Shown in pieces: positions 32,947 through 42,587 of a DNA stretch of 64,000 nucleotides. Both the position numbers and the translations under genes were made by a program. Numbering within the stretch: the first letter of the stretch is position 1; each line of letters opens with the position of its first letter. The notes under the pieces are model-generated. The model saw nothing but the letters and a program-made list of their open reading frames with translations, searched no databases and was not told where the DNA came from. The DNA is taken from the NCBI RefSeq assembly GCF_900066015.1, contig NZ_LN890656.1, forward strand, positions 372,001 to 436,000, read 5' to 3'. The DNA comes from Candidatus Promineifilum breve (GTDB taxonomy: Bacteria > Chloroflexota > Anaerolineae > Promineifilales > Promineifilaceae).

Positions 32947-35094
32947 ATGCTATCGAGAATAAGTCGAATTGTGCTGGTGATTGGGCTGATTATCGGCGGC
33001 GTGTGGCTGGCAACACGCACGGCCCGACCGGCCCTGGAGGGCGCCGCCCGCGTCCAGGCGGTGCAACTGGCCGCGCCGGGCGCGCGCGTGGCCGCCGGGG
33101 CCAACAACCAACCGGTGCCGGAACTGGCTATCGCCCAGCCGGTGACGGTCGATCTGAGTACCATCCCGGCCGGTGTGCTGGACCCCAACAACCAGTATGA
33201 CCGCTGGCAGCGGGGCGAGATCGATTTGCTGGAGGATGAGAACATTCTGCCGCCGGCGGAGATGGCCGCTCTGCGCCACGCCGCCATGAATTTGCCGCCG
33301 TCGAGCAACATCTCGTCGGCCGCGCCCGCCGAGGGGGTGGCCCCCAACGCGCCGGCCGCCGGGGCCAGCTTCGACAGCATCGACTACACCGAATGTTGTG
33401 GTGGCGGCGGCAACGTGCCGCCCGATCCCGAATTGGCCGTTGGCTCTAACCACGTCATCGCCGTGGTCAACGTGGCCTTCGAGATCTACAACAAGGCCGG
33501 CACCAGCGTCGTCGGCCCCACGACGTTCTCCAGCTTCTTCGCGTCCAATGCCAATTGCACCGGCGTCTTCGACCCCAACGCGCTGTATGACGAGGAAGCC
33601 GACCGCTACATCCTGGGCATCGACGCCGCCGGCTTCTACTACTGCGTGGCCGTGTCGCAGACCAACAACCCGACGGGCAGTTGGAATATCTACGCCTTCC
33701 CGACGGCCAGCGGCAACGACTTCTTCGACTATCCCCACGCCGGTGTCGGCCGCGACGCCATCTACATGGGGGCCAACATCTTCGGCGCGACCAGCTTCAA
33801 GGAAAGCCGCGTGTGGGCCTTCAACAAGTGGTCGATGTACAACGGCCAACCGGCGGCCAGCGCCAATAAGGGGCTGCCGACGAGCGAGGACACGCCGCAA
33901 CCGTTGAACCTCCACGGCTTTGCCCAGGGCACGTGGCCCAGCAGCGGCCCGCACTACTTCTTCACCGAGACCAACTTCAACGGCGCGAACTACTCCGTCT
34001 GGCAGTGGGCCAACCCGTTCACCGGCACGTCGCCGACGAAGGTCGGCAGCACCCTGAACCTGACCACCTACACCGGTGTGGCCGCCGGGATGCCGGTCAA
34101 TGTGCCCCAGAGCGGCGGCAGCGCCATTCAGGCCAACGACTACCGGCCGCAGGATTTTGAATACCGCAACGGCTACGCCTGGAGCATCAGCACCATCGCC
34201 TGTAACCCCGGCAGCGGCACGGTCAACTGCATCCGCTGGGCGAAGATCAATCCGGCCACGGCCACCATCGTCGACGCGGGCGTCTATGGCAGCAACGGCC
34301 AGCACCGCTTCTTCGGCGACCTGGCCGTGAACCATTGCGACGACATGGCCGTGGGTTACACCAAGTCGTCCACCAGCATGTGGCCGTCGATCTTCTATAC
34401 CGGGCGCAAGGCCGGCGACGCGGCGGGCACGCTGCAAGCCGAGGCGCAACTGAAGGCCGGCGAAATCGCCTACACCGCCTTCGACACCGTGCCGCGCCGC
34501 TGGGGCGACTACACCGAGATGACCATCGCCCCCGACGGTGTGACCTTCTGGTATCTGGGCGAATATAGCAAGATCACCGGCAGCACCGGCGGCCGGTGGG
34601 GCACGTGGATCGGCTCGTTCAGCTACGCCGATTGCACTACCGGCCCCGGGCCGTCGCCCACGCCGACCCTGACGCCGACCATCACGCCCACACCCACCAT
34701 CACGCCCACACCCACCATCACGCCCACGCCGACCAACACCCCGACCGCGACCGTGATGCATGTCGGTGACCTCGACGGTGTCAGCGTCCTCACCAACAAC
34801 GGCCGCCGTTGGCAGGCGACGGTGACCATCAAGGTCGTCAACCAAAGTAACGCGCCGGTCAGTGGGGCCGTCGTCAAAGGCAACTGGCGCAACGGAGCCA
34901 GCGGCAACCCCTCGTGCACGACCAATGCCTCCGGTATGTGTTCGGTCGTTAAAGGCGGCCTGCGCAATAACGTCAATAGCGTGCGCTTCAACGTGACCGG
35001 CGTCACCAAGTCCGGGGCCACCTATAACGCCGCGGCCAACACTGACCCCGACGGCGACAGCAACGGCACGACGATCGTCGTCAACGAACCGTAA
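32947..35094 (+). CDS. Secreted beta-propeller-like protein with Pro/Thr linker and Ig-like C-terminal domain
   Basis: The 715-residue protein has an N-terminal signal or anchor helix (IVLVIGLIIGGVWLA). A large domain follows with repeated short strands such as VPPDPELAVGSNHVIAVVN, DRYILGIDAAGFYYCVAVSQ, and DYPHAGVGRDAIYMGANIFG that suggest a beta-propeller of unknown ligand. Residues about 560-600 are a PTPT linker built from a DNA microsatellite (CACGCCCACACC type). The end is an Ig-like domain with VTIKVVNQSNAPVSGAVVKG, often found at C-termini of secreted Chloroflexota proteins. A GTG three bases upstream could also start translation. Function unknown. Confidence 0.72.
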   Translation: MLSRISRIVLVIGLIIGGVWLATRTARPALEGAARVQAVQLAAPGARVAAGANNQPVPELAIAQPVTVDLSTIPAGVLDPNNQYDRWQRGEIDLLEDENILPPAEMAALRHAAMNLPPSSNISSAAPAEGVAPNAPAAGASFDSIDYTECCGGGGNVPPDPELAVGSNHVIAVVNVAFEIYNKAGTSVVGPTTFSSFFASNANCTGVFDPNALYDEEADRYILGIDAAGFYYCVAVSQTNNPTGSWNIYAFPTASGNDFFDYPHAGVGRDAIYMGANIFGATSFKESRVWAFNKWSMYNGQPAASANKGLPTSEDTPQPLNLHGFAQGTWPSSGPHYFFTETNFNGANYSVWQWANPFTGTSPTKVGSTLNLTTYTGVAAGMPVNVPQSGGSAIQANDYRPQDFEYRNGYAWSISTIACNPGSGTVNCIRWAKINPATATIVDAGVYGSNGQHRFFGDLAVNHCDDMAVGYTKSSTSMWPSIFYTGRKAGDAAGTLQAEAQLKAGEIAYTAFDTVPRRWGDYTEMTIAPDGVTFWYLGEYSKITGSTGGRWGTWIGSFSYADCTTGPGPSPTPTLTPTITPTPTITPTPTITPTPTNTPTATVMHVGDLDGVSVLTNNGRRWQATVTIKVVNQSNAPVSGAVVKGNWRNGASGNPSCTTNASGMCSVVKGGLRNNVNSVRFNVTGVTKSGATYNAAANTDPDGDSNGTTIVVNEP

Positions 35095-35096
35095 AC

Positions 35097-35167
35097 AGTC
35101 GATAGTGGGCAGTGGGCAGTGGTCAGTAAAGATACTGCCCACTGTCCACTACCCACTATCCACTACT
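35097..35167. repeat. ATAGTGGGCAGTGGGCAGTGG inverted repeat between convergent genes
   Basis: The left arm GATAGTGGGCAGTGGGCAGT is mirrored by ACTGCCCACTGTCCACTACC. It occupies the entire gap between two convergent genes and could end transcription from both. Confidence 0.85.
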
Positions 35168-35169
35168 TC

Positions 35170-35958
35170 TTAGTGCAGATGTTCGCGCGGTTGGTGGATG
35201 TGGAGATGGCTCAGGAACTGGCGGGTGCGCTCGTCCTGGGGGTTGTCGAATAGCTCTTCCGGCGGGCCGATCTCCACGAAGCGGCCGTTGTCCATAAACA
35301 GGATGCGGTCGGCAAAGCGCCGGGCGAAGCTCATCTCGTGGGTGACGGTCATCATCGTCATCCCCTCTTCGACCAGCTTTTGCATCACCGCCAGCACCTC
35401 GCCCACCAGTTCGGGGTCGAGGGCCGAAGTCGGCTCGTCGAAGAGCATCACCTTGGGCTGCATGGTCATGGCCCGCGCGATGGCGACGCGCTGCTGCTGA
35501 CCGCCCGACAGACGCGACGGGTATTGCCCGGCCTTGTCGGCCAGCCCCACCTTGGTCAGATTGTGCATCCCCAACTCTGTGGCCTCGGCGCGGGCCATCT
35601 TCTTGACCGTGATCGGCCCCTCGATGACGTTCTCCAGGGCCGTCATGTGGCCCCACAGGTTGAACGATTGGAAGACCATGCCCGTCTTCAGCCGCAGATC
35701 GTGCACCTGATGGCGCCACTCGCGGCTGTGGCCGCCGCAGGTGACGCGCACGCCGTCGATCTCCACCACACCGAAGTCGGGCTGCTCCAGAAAATTGAGG
35801 CAGCGCAACAGCGTGCTCTTGCCCGACCCGCTGCGGCCGATGATGCACACCACCTCTTTGGCCGCCACGTCCAGATCGATGTCGCGCAGGACGTGGAGGT
35901 CGTCGAAATATTTGTCCAGGCCCCGCACCTGGACGATGGGCGCGGCAAAAGTGGTCAC
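35170..35958 (-). CDS. Polar amino acid ABC transporter ATP-binding protein
   Basis: The 262-residue protein has Walker [11 protein letters not shown], the Q-loop in [17 protein letters not shown], signature [14 protein letters not shown], Walker [18 protein letters not shown] and H-loop VTHEMSFA, all typical of the GlnQ/HisP group. It powers the permease encoded immediately upstream; the start is GTG at 35958 overlapping the permease stop (GTGA). It sits on the inner membrane face. The frame open further upstream is a shadow of the permease gene. Confidence 0.92.
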   Translation of the reverse strand: MTTFAAPIVQVRGLDKYFDDLHVLRDIDLDVAAKEVVCIIGRSGSGKSTLLRCLNFLEQPDFGVVEIDGVRVTCGGHSREWRHQVHDLRLKTGMVFQSFNLWGHMTALENVIEGPITVKKMARAEATELGMHNLTKVGLADKAGQYPSRLSGGQQQRVAIARAMTMQPKVMLFDEPTSALDPELVGEVLAVMQKLVEEGMTMMTVTHEMSFARRFADRILFMDNGRFVEIGPPEELFDNPQDERTRQFLSHLHIHQPREHLH

Positions 35959-36830
35959 GATAGCGTTCGCTCCCCCCGCGCCAGGCGGGCCTCCAGACGG
36001 TCTTGCACGGCCGAGAAGATGATGGTGATGATCCAGTAGAACACGGCGGCGATGAGCAGCGCTTCCAGGCTGCGGAAGTTGGCCCGGCCGACTTTCTGCG
36101 CCCGCCACAGCAATTCCCAGACGAAGCCGGTCGTCGCCACCAGCGAGGTATCCTTGAGCATGGCGATGAACTGGTTGCCCAGCGGCGGGATGGTCAGCTT
36201 GAGGGCCTGGGGCAGCACCACGCGGCGCATGATCTGGCCGTTGGTCATGCCGATGGCCAGAGCCGCCTCGCGCTGGCCCACGCCGACGGACTGGATGCCG
36301 GCGCGCACGATCTCGGTATTATACGCGCCGTAGTTGATGCCCAGGGCCAGCACCCCGGCGGTCATGCCACCCAGCACGATGCCCAGTTGGGGCAGGGCCA
36401 GGAAGATGAAGAACAGTTGTAGCAGCAGCGGCGTGCCGCGAATGAGCGAGACGTAGAACGTCGCCAGGGCATAGGCGGGCGGCGACTTGGACAGACGGCC
36501 GAGCGCCCCGGCCACGGCCAGCACAATCGACAGGGCAATCGCCAGAATCGACAGCAGGATGGTCAGCCACACGCCCTTGATGATGAACGGCGCGTAGGTG
36601 CGGATGAACTCCCAGTCAAGCTGGATGGTGCGGATGGTCAGGCCGCCCGCCTCGAAGCGGAAGCCGCTAAAGAGGAAGGCCAGGAAGAGGAGCAAGGCCA
36701 CGTAGGACAGGCGCACGCCCGCACTGAAGCGGCGCGCCCGGCTGCGGCGGCGTTGGGTCAATTGTTCCGCCTGGCTCCGCAACCGCTCGTTGTCGGGCGG
36801 CGCGCCGGGCGGATCGGCGGTGATGCTCAT
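35955..36830 (-). CDS. Polar amino acid ABC transporter permease
   Basis: The 291-residue membrane protein of the HisM/GlnP type has [17 protein letters not shown], the conserved RGTPlLvQl motif, [31 protein letters not shown], the EAA loop that contacts the ATPase, and [17 protein letters not shown]. The N-terminus carries a roughly 40-residue charged extension before the first helix. It is preceded by a perfect 20-bp stem-loop separating it from the binding-protein gene, and followed by the overlapping ATPase gene. Confidence 0.92.
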   Translation of the reverse strand: MSITADPPGAPPDNERLRSQAEQLTQRRRSRARRFSAGVRLSYVALLLFLAFLFSGFRFEAGGLTIRTIQLDWEFIRTYAPFIIKGVWLTILLSILAIALSIVLAVAGALGRLSKSPPAYALATFYVSLIRGTPLLLQLFFIFLALPQLGIVLGGMTAGVLALGINYGAYNTEIVRAGIQSVGVGQREAALAIGMTNGQIMRRVVLPQALKLTIPPLGNQFIAMLKDTSLVATTGFVWELLWRAQKVGRANFRSLEALLIAAVFYWIITIIFSAVQDRLEARLARGERTLS

Positions 36831-36851
36831 CTGCGCCTCTTTTCTTACTTC

Positions 36852-36897
36852 GACCTGACAGGTTGGCCGCCGTCCGCGGCGGCCAACCTGTCAGGTC
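36852..36897. repeat. Perfect 20-bp stem-loop between binding protein and permease
   Basis: GACCTGACAGGTTGGCCGCC and its exact inverse flank the loop GTCCGC. It lies 6 bases after the binding-protein stop codon in the transcribed order and belongs to the GACAGGTT family also found at 26354-26407. The position suggests mRNA stabilisation or partial termination that lets the binding protein exceed the permease. Confidence 0.88.
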
Positions 36898-36903
36898 TAT
36901 AAG

Positions 36904-37761
36904 CTACTGCGTTGGGCTGGCCGACAGGTCGGAATCGAACCACTTCAGCGACAACTCGCGCAGCGTGCCGTCGTCGTGCATGGCCTGGATGATCTCGCCC
37001 ACGCGCTGCACGGCCGAAGCGTTGTCCAGTTCGGCCCCCTTGTCGAAGGCCACGGCCAGATTCTCGGAAAAGACCGGCGAGCCGACGCGGTGGATGGGCA
37101 GGCCGCCATCGATGGCCGCCTGGACGACGGTGTTGGAACTCAGGAAGACCTGGAACTCCTGCCGCCCGGCCTGGATCGATTGCGGGCATTCGGCGTCGGT
37201 CGCCAGGGGGATGACGGTGATGCCGGTCGGCGGGTCGGCGTAGAAGCTGGTTTCGGGCAGGCCCAGATCGGCCGCCGCGCCGTTGAGCCACGTCTCATAG
37301 GTGGTGGAAACGCCGGCGCAGACCGCCTGGTTGTTCACGTCTTCCAGGGCGTCAATGCCCGAACCGTCGGCGGCGGCGAATTGGGCGGGGGTGAAGTAGT
37401 AGGCCGGCTCGGCGAAGTCGAGCACTTCCTGGCGGGCGGTGGTCACGGTCATGGAACCGACGCTCATGTCCCATTGCCCGGCCCAGTTGCCGGCGGTGAT
37501 GACGTCCCAATCGGGCGTGATGAATTCCACTTCGACGCCCAGCCGTTCGCCGATCTCGCGGGCCACGTCGATGTCGAAGCCGACGAATTCGCCGTTCTCA
37601 TCGAGGAAGGATTGCGGCTCGTAATTGGGGTCGGTGGAGACGCGCACGACGCCGCGCCCCTCGATATCCGATAGCAGGTCATTGCCTCCACCGCCGCCGG
37701 CGGTGCAGCCAACCAGGGACAAGAGCAACACAACGAGCAAAACGGGTATCAATCGCTTCAC
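36904..37761 (-). CDS. Polar amino acid ABC transporter substrate-binding lipoprotein
   Basis: The 285-residue protein has a signal peptide with lipobox LVGC (Cys at residue 19), then a family 3 solute-binding fold: GVVRVSTDPNYEPQSFLDEN, FVGFDIDVAREIGERLGVEV, and WDMSVGSMTVTTARQEVLDF (the tt.eR...dFs motif). It delivers amino acids to the permease and ATPase encoded downstream. The start is GTG at 37761 with an AGGAG about 10 bases upstream. Specificity cannot be deduced. Confidence 0.9.
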   Translation of the reverse strand: MKRLIPVLLVVLLLSLVGCTAGGGGGNDLLSDIEGRGVVRVSTDPNYEPQSFLDENGEFVGFDIDVAREIGERLGVEVEFITPDWDVITAGNWAGQWDMSVGSMTVTTARQEVLDFAEPAYYFTPAQFAAADGSGIDALEDVNNQAVCAGVSTTYETWLNGAAADLGLPETSFYADPPTGITVIPLATDAECPQSIQAGRQEFQVFLSSNTVVQAAIDGGLPIHRVGSPVFSENLAVAFDKGAELDNASAVQRVGEIIQAMHDDGTLRELSLKWFDSDLSASPTQ

Positions 37762-37852
37762 GGCTCACTTCTCCTATTCTTAATGGTGCGGGTTCAGGAC
37801 AGACGATCACATTATCCACACAGTGGACAGGATCGCAAACGTGAAGAGGAAG

Positions 37853-37978
37853 AAGACACGGAGGGCACGGAGATGGGACACAGAGGACACGGAGTGACAC
37901 AGAGACCACAGAGTAAGATTAACCTCCCTCCCAATCTCTGTGTAACTCTGTGACTCCTCTGTGTCCTCTGTGTAACAG
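37853..37978. repeat. CACGGAG/CACAGAG inverted repeat
   Basis: GACACGGAGGGCACGGAGAT and GACACAGAGGACACGGAG on the left are mirrored by CTCTGTGTAACTCTGTG and CTCTGTGTCCTCTGTGTAAC on the right. Same family as 12262-12371. Confidence 0.8.
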
Positions 37979-37991
37979 AGACGATAACACT

Positions 37992-38657
<666 letters not shown>

Positions 38658-38669
38658 ACTCACCCCCAA

Positions 38670-38793
38670 GAGTTTGATCCGCAGATTACGCAGATTACGC
38701 AGATTTTGAAGAAATATTCTTCATAATCTGCGAAATCTGCGGATGCTCTCTCTTCAATCTGTGAAATCTGTGTAATCTGTGGTTTCTCTTTAA
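38670..38793. repeat. CGCAGATTACGCAGATT / CACAGATT inverted repeats
   Basis: Two palindromes: GCAGATTACGCAGATT...AATCTGCGAAATCTGCGG, and an AATCTGTGAAATCTGTGT arm that runs into the last codons of glpX. Same family as 651-803 and 44565-44735. Confidence 0.8.
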
Positions 38794-39776
38794 GCGTATT
38801 CGACTTTGCTGATCTCCATCAGCTTATCCCAGCGGTGGAACGCCTCAATCGTCCGCCACGTGCCGGAGCGGGAGCGCGTGACGAGCGAGTGGGTGACGGC
38901 CCCGGTGGCCGTGTAGCGCACGCCGCGCAGGAAGTCGCCCTGGGTGATGCCCGTAGCGGCGAAGAAATGTTCGTCGCCCGCGGCCAGGTCGGCCAGGGTC
39001 AGCTTGCGGCCGATGTCGATGCCCGCCTCGGCCAGCCGTTGCCGCTCGCCGTCCGATTGCGGCGCGAGGCGGGCCTGAATCTCGCCGCCCAGGCCGTGCA
39101 TGGCGCAGGCGGTGATGACCCCCTCCGGCGTGCCGCCGATGCCCATCACCACGTCGATGCCGGTGCCGGGCAGGGCGGTCATCAGCGAGGGGGCCACGTC
39201 GCCGTCGCTGATGAGGCGCACGCGCGCCCCGGCCTCGCGGATGGCCTGAATGGTGGCCTTGTTGCGCGGGCGGTCGAGGATGACCACCGTCACCTCGCTC
39301 ACGTCCAGCCCCTTGGCCGCGGCCACGGCGGCCAGATTGTCGGCCGTGGTGGCGTCGATATCGACCTTGCCCAGCGCCTCCGGGCCGACGACCAGCTTGT
39401 CCATGTAGAACGCCGGGCCGGGGTCGAATAGCGCGCCGCGCGGGGCGATGGCGACGACGGAGATGGAGTTGGGCAGCCCCTTGGCCAGCAGGTTCGTCCC
39501 CTCCACCGGATCGACGGCCACGTCCACCAGCGGCCCGCTGCCGTTGCCGACGACCTCGCCGTTATAGAGCATGGGCGCTTCGTCCTTCTCGCCCTCGCCG
39601 ATGACGACGATGCCGTTCATGCGCACTGTGCCCAGCAATAGCCGCAGGGCATCGACGGCCGCGCCATCTCCCTCTTCCTTCTGCCCGCGGCCGACCCAAC
39701 GGGCCGCGGCCAGCGCCGCCGCCTCCGTCGCCCGCACCAACTCCAGCGCCAGATTGCGATCCGGTGCTTCAGACAT
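38790..39776 (-). CDS. glpX: Class II fructose-1,6-bisphosphatase
   Basis: The 328-residue protein is a GlpX-type fructose (or sedoheptulose) bisphosphatase. It has VVIGEGEKDEAPMLYNGE, the metal-binding GEGE.DeaPml motif, VDVAVDPVEGTNLLAKG (the second metal site DPxEGT), and MGIGGTPEGVITACA. An AGGAGG site is 7 bases before the ATG at 39776. A -10 TATACT (39820-39815) lies 39 bases upstream of the ATG, and a CTAGcCCGGT/ACCGG-CTAG hairpin in the leader abuts the ribosome site. Confidence 0.95.
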   Translation of the reverse strand: MSEAPDRNLALELVRATEAAALAAARWVGRGQKEEGDGAAVDALRLLLGTVRMNGIVVIGEGEKDEAPMLYNGEVVGNGSGPLVDVAVDPVEGTNLLAKGLPNSISVVAIAPRGALFDPGPAFYMDKLVVGPEALGKVDIDATTADNLAAVAAAKGLDVSEVTVVILDRPRNKATIQAIREAGARVRLISDGDVAPSLMTALPGTGIDVVMGIGGTPEGVITACAMHGLGGEIQARLAPQSDGERQRLAEAGIDIGRKLTLADLAAGDEHFFAATGITQGDFLRGVRYTATGAVTHSLVTRSRSGTWRTIEAFHRWDKLMEISKVEYA

Positions 39777-39825
39777 GGTATAGCCTCCTAGCCGGTAGAA
39801 CAACCGGCCAGGCTAGTATAGCCTA

Positions 39826-39906
39826 GAAACCGAGTTTTTTCCTGAAAACTCGGTTTCTTTCCTGACAAGAAAGAAACCGAGTTTTCAAGAAAAAACTCGG
39901 TTTCGA
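39826..39906. repeat. Double GAAACCGAGTTTT palindrome
   Basis: Two complete hairpins in tandem, each of AAACCGAGTTTT and AAAACTCGGTTT arms, with TTTCCTGACAAGAAA between. Same family as 25551-25583. Confidence 0.85.
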
Positions 39907-39914
39907 GTGACCAC

Positions 39915-40628
39915 CTACCAAATCCCCGGCACGAGGCGAAAGCGTGTTTTTTGGGCGTACTCCCGATAACCGGGCAACTCCTCTTGCAACGTCCGGTCTT
40001 CATTGACCGTACGCCAGACGAACAGGCCGACGAGCAGCGCCGCCGGCGCGGCCATCCACCACGAACCGAAAGCCAGGGGCGCGAACACGTAGCCAAGGAC
40101 GACCGCCGTGTAGAGGGGGTGGCGCACGATGCGATAGGGGCCGGTGGTGATGACGTGCTGGCCGCGCTCCGTTTCCACGCGCACCGTGGTCGCCGCGTAA
40201 GCGTTGACCAGCATCACCCAATAGGGCACGAGCACGCCGGGCAACAGGCCGATGAAGCCCACGATCTGCGCCCACAGCGGCACAGTCGACCAGCCAAAAC
40301 GGTAATCCAGCCCGGCCACGACCAGCGACCCCAGGTGGAGCGGCGGGGTTAGGGCAGCGAAAACTTTGTCAAACGATTTGGTCTTGGCCGACGGACGGCC
40401 GCGCTCGTTGATCGCCGCCGGATTCTTGCGGATGACGTATAAGCCGGCGGTCAGCGTAGCGCCGACGAACAGCCCCAGATAGGCCCAGGCGTTCCACCAG
40501 CGGAGTGACCCGGCTGGAATAAACAGACACAGGGCGTAGACGACGACCATGCCGAAAACCTGCACCAGACGACGGCGGCCGTCTTCATTCAAGCCTTCTC
40601 GTGGCGCTTGACTCGTTAGGTGTGACAT
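39915..40628 (-). CDS. Isoprenylcysteine carboxyl methyltransferase-like membrane protein (copy 1)
   Basis: The 237-residue protein has five or six hydrophobic segments and the ICMT/PEMT C-terminal motif GPYRIVRHPLYTAVVLGY followed by EEELPGYREYAQKTRFRL-like residues (LQEELPGYREYAQKTR). This forms the S-adenosylmethionine site of membrane methyltransferases. The acceptor is unknown; bacterial relatives are diverse. A GGGAGAG site precedes the ATG. It is a paralogue of the next gene, with similar order of helices and an identical LPGYREYAQ stretch. Confidence 0.8.
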   Translation of the reverse strand: MSHLTSQAPREGLNEDGRRRLVQVFGMVVVYALCLFIPAGSLRWWNAWAYLGLFVGATLTAGLYVIRKNPAAINERGRPSAKTKSFDKVFAALTPPLHLGSLVVAGLDYRFGWSTVPLWAQIVGFIGLLPGVLVPYWVMLVNAYAATTVRVETERGQHVITTGPYRIVRHPLYTAVVLGYVFAPLAFGSWWMAAPAALLVGLFVWRTVNEDRTLQEELPGYREYAQKTRFRLVPGIW

Positions 40629-40747
40629 GATGGCTCTCCCATAAACGAACTGTTGCTATATGCTGGCTCTGCGCTCTCCGCGTCTTCTCCCTTCGCGCGC
40701 TCCGCGTTCCTCTGCCCATTGTTGGCATTTGGCAAAGCCCTGAGTAT

Positions 40748-41458
40748 TTACCAGACGCCGGGCATCAGCCGATAGCGCGTCCGTTGCGCATACTCCCGAT
40801 AGCCGGGCAATTTCTCCTGCAACATCGCGTCCTCGTGGGCCGTGCGCCAGACGAACAGGACAATCCCCGCCGCGGCCGGGACGAGCATCCACCACGAGCC
40901 GAGGGCCAATGCCGCCGCCACGAAGGCCAGCAGCGTGCCGCTGTACATCGGGTGGCGGACGTAGCGGTATGGCCCGGTCGAGATGACCTGATGCCCGTCT
41001 TGCAGGCGCACGACCCGCGCGGCGTAGGCGTTGCTCGCCAACACCCAGACGGCCAGCAGCAGGGCCGGGACGAGCAGCGCCAGCCCCACGATTTGCAACC
41101 AACCGGGCACGGCCGACCAGCCGAAGCGATGATCCAGCCCGCCGACGATCAGCCCGCCGAAGAGGAGCAGCGGCATCAGGCGGTGGAAGCGTTGGTCAAA
41201 CTCTTCCGTATTGGTCGAGCGCCGGCCACGCTCATTGATGACCGCCGGGTTGACCGAGGCCACCCAGGCCAGACCGAGCGCATAGCACAGGGCATACACC
41301 CCGAAGTAGGCCCAGGCCGCCGGCCAGCGCACCGTGCCCGCGGCGATGAACAACACCGCCGCCTGAACGGCCTGAAAGGCGAAGATGCCGATGAACAGGC
41401 GCGCGCCGTCGCGGTTGAGGCGGGGTTTGGTGGGTGATTGTTGGGTTGTTGAGGTCAT
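40748..41458 (-). CDS. Isoprenylcysteine carboxyl methyltransferase-like membrane protein (copy 2)
   Basis: The 236-residue protein resembles the downstream gene along its whole length: NPAVINERGRRSTNTEEFDQ, GPYRYVRHPMYSGTLLAF, LALGSWWML and LPGYREYAQRTRYRLMPGVW at the end. Conserved R and H in VRHPMY and E in the following helix match the cofactor site. A TGGAGAA ribosome site precedes the ATG at 41458. The pair looks like a tandem duplication that has diverged. The 119-base spacer 40629-40747 contains CTCTGCGCTCTCCGCG repeat-like words. Confidence 0.8.
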   Translation of the reverse strand: MTSTTQQSPTKPRLNRDGARLFIGIFAFQAVQAAVLFIAAGTVRWPAAWAYFGVYALCYALGLAWVASVNPAVINERGRRSTNTEEFDQRFHRLMPLLLFGGLIVGGLDHRFGWSAVPGWLQIVGLALLVPALLLAVWVLASNAYAARVVRLQDGHQVISTGPYRYVRHPMYSGTLLAFVAAALALGSWWMLVPAAAGIVLFVWRTAHEDAMLQEKLPGYREYAQRTRYRLMPGVW

Positions 41459-41480
41459 GTTGTTCTCCAGAGTGTGTTAA

Positions 41481-42587
41481 TCAAACATGCACCAACGCCG
41501 TCCTGGCCCGCGCCCGCCCATCATCAGTCAGATGCAAATCGCCATTATTGCGCCACACCAGCCCACCGCGCTCCGCCTGGTCAACCACGGTTGACGCGAA
41601 GTTCGGCTCCCAGCGCAGGTGGTAATGCAGATGATCGACGCGGCACTCGCTCGACATCTCCGGCGTGTGCTCGTGGTTCAGCAGGTGGATCGCCAGCGCG
41701 GTCTGGGCGAACTCCCAGCGCTGGTGGGCGCGCCGCGTCGCCTGGGCCGCCAACCCACGCTGGGGGGCCAGCAGGAACGCGCCCAAAAACAGCACGCCCA
41801 ACACGGCGGCGATGGCCCCGGCGATGTTGGCATCGAGGAACCAGGCCAGCCAGAAGCCGCCGATGGCCCCGGCCGCGGCCAGGGCGGCGCTATAGAGCAA
41901 CATGCGGCTCAGCCGGTCGGTCAGCAGATAGGCGGCCGAGGCTGGGGCGATCATCAGGGCCACGACGAGGACGGAGCCGACGGCATCGAACGCGCCCACG
42001 GCCGTGACCGACACCATGACCATCAGCCCGTAGTGGATGAGGGCAGGCGAAAAGCCCAGCGCAGCGGCCAGCCCGGCGTCAAACGTCGTCAGCTTCAGCT
42101 CCTTGTAGAACAGGCCGATGACCACGACGTTGATCAGCAGGATGAGGCCCATGACGACCAGACTGCGCGGCAGATCGACGCCGCCGATGTCCACGCGGTC
42201 GAGGGGGGCGAAGGTCAATTCGCCCAGCAGCACGGCGTCCACGTCCAGATGGACGCCGCGGGCGAAGCGCGAGATGAGGATGACGGCCACGCTGAACAGG
42301 GCGGGAAAGACCAGGCCGATGGCCGCGTCCTGGCGCACCAGCCGGGTGCGCAGCAGCAACTCGACCAGACTGACGGTGATCACCCCCATGCCCGCCGCGG
42401 CCAACACCAGCAGCGGCGACTCCAGCGAGCCGATGGCGAAGAAGCCGAGGACGATGCCCAGCAGCACGGTATGGCTGATGGCGTCGCTCATCATCGCCAT
42501 ACGCCGCAGCACGAGGAAGACCCCCGGCAGGGCGCAGGCGACGGCGACGATGACGGCGATGAGTTGAATTTCGGTGGCGGCGCTCAT
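41481..42587 (-). CDS. Metal ABC transporter permease with C-terminal winged-helix tail (second permease)
   Basis: The 368-residue protein has an ABC-3 (ZnuB/MntB/TroD) membrane domain with about eight helices: RRMAMMSDAISHTVLLGIVL, LLGELTFAPLDRVD and VSVTAVGAFDAVGSVLVVAL are typical. Residues about 285-368 form an extra soluble tail, TALAIHLLNHEHTPEMSSEC and onward, ending in a VVDQAERGGLVWRNNGDLHL winged-helix-like turn and LTDDGRARA, resembling MntR/DtxR-type DNA-binding domains. The start overlaps the stop of the first permease gene (ATGA). It carries Mn, Fe or Zn across the membrane. What the tail does is unknown. Confidence 0.86.
   Translation of the reverse strand: MSAATEIQLIAVIVAVACALPGVFLVLRRMAMMSDAISHTVLLGIVLGFFAIGSLESPLLVLAAAGMGVITVSLVELLLRTRLVRQDAAIGLVFPALFSVAVILISRFARGVHLDVDAVLLGELTFAPLDRVDIGGVDLPRSLVVMGLILLINVVVIGLFYKELKLTTFDAGLAAALGFSPALIHYGLMVMVSVTAVGAFDAVGSVLVVALMIAPASAAYLLTDRLSRMLLYSAALAAAGAIGGFWLAWFLDANIAGAIAAVLGVLFLGAFLLAPQRGLAAQATRRAHQRWEFAQTALAIHLLNHEHTPEMSSECRVDHLHYHLRWEPNFASTVVDQAERGGLVWRNNGDLHLTDDGRARARTALVHV

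Noticed and set aside
32950-35142. 730-codon reverse frame opposite the secreted protein gene
   Set aside because: Low-complexity Gly/Arg/Val/Ala translation (VGRGVIGG, GRDGGCGRDGG) with no recognisable domain, and it reads through the Pro/Thr linker in reverse.
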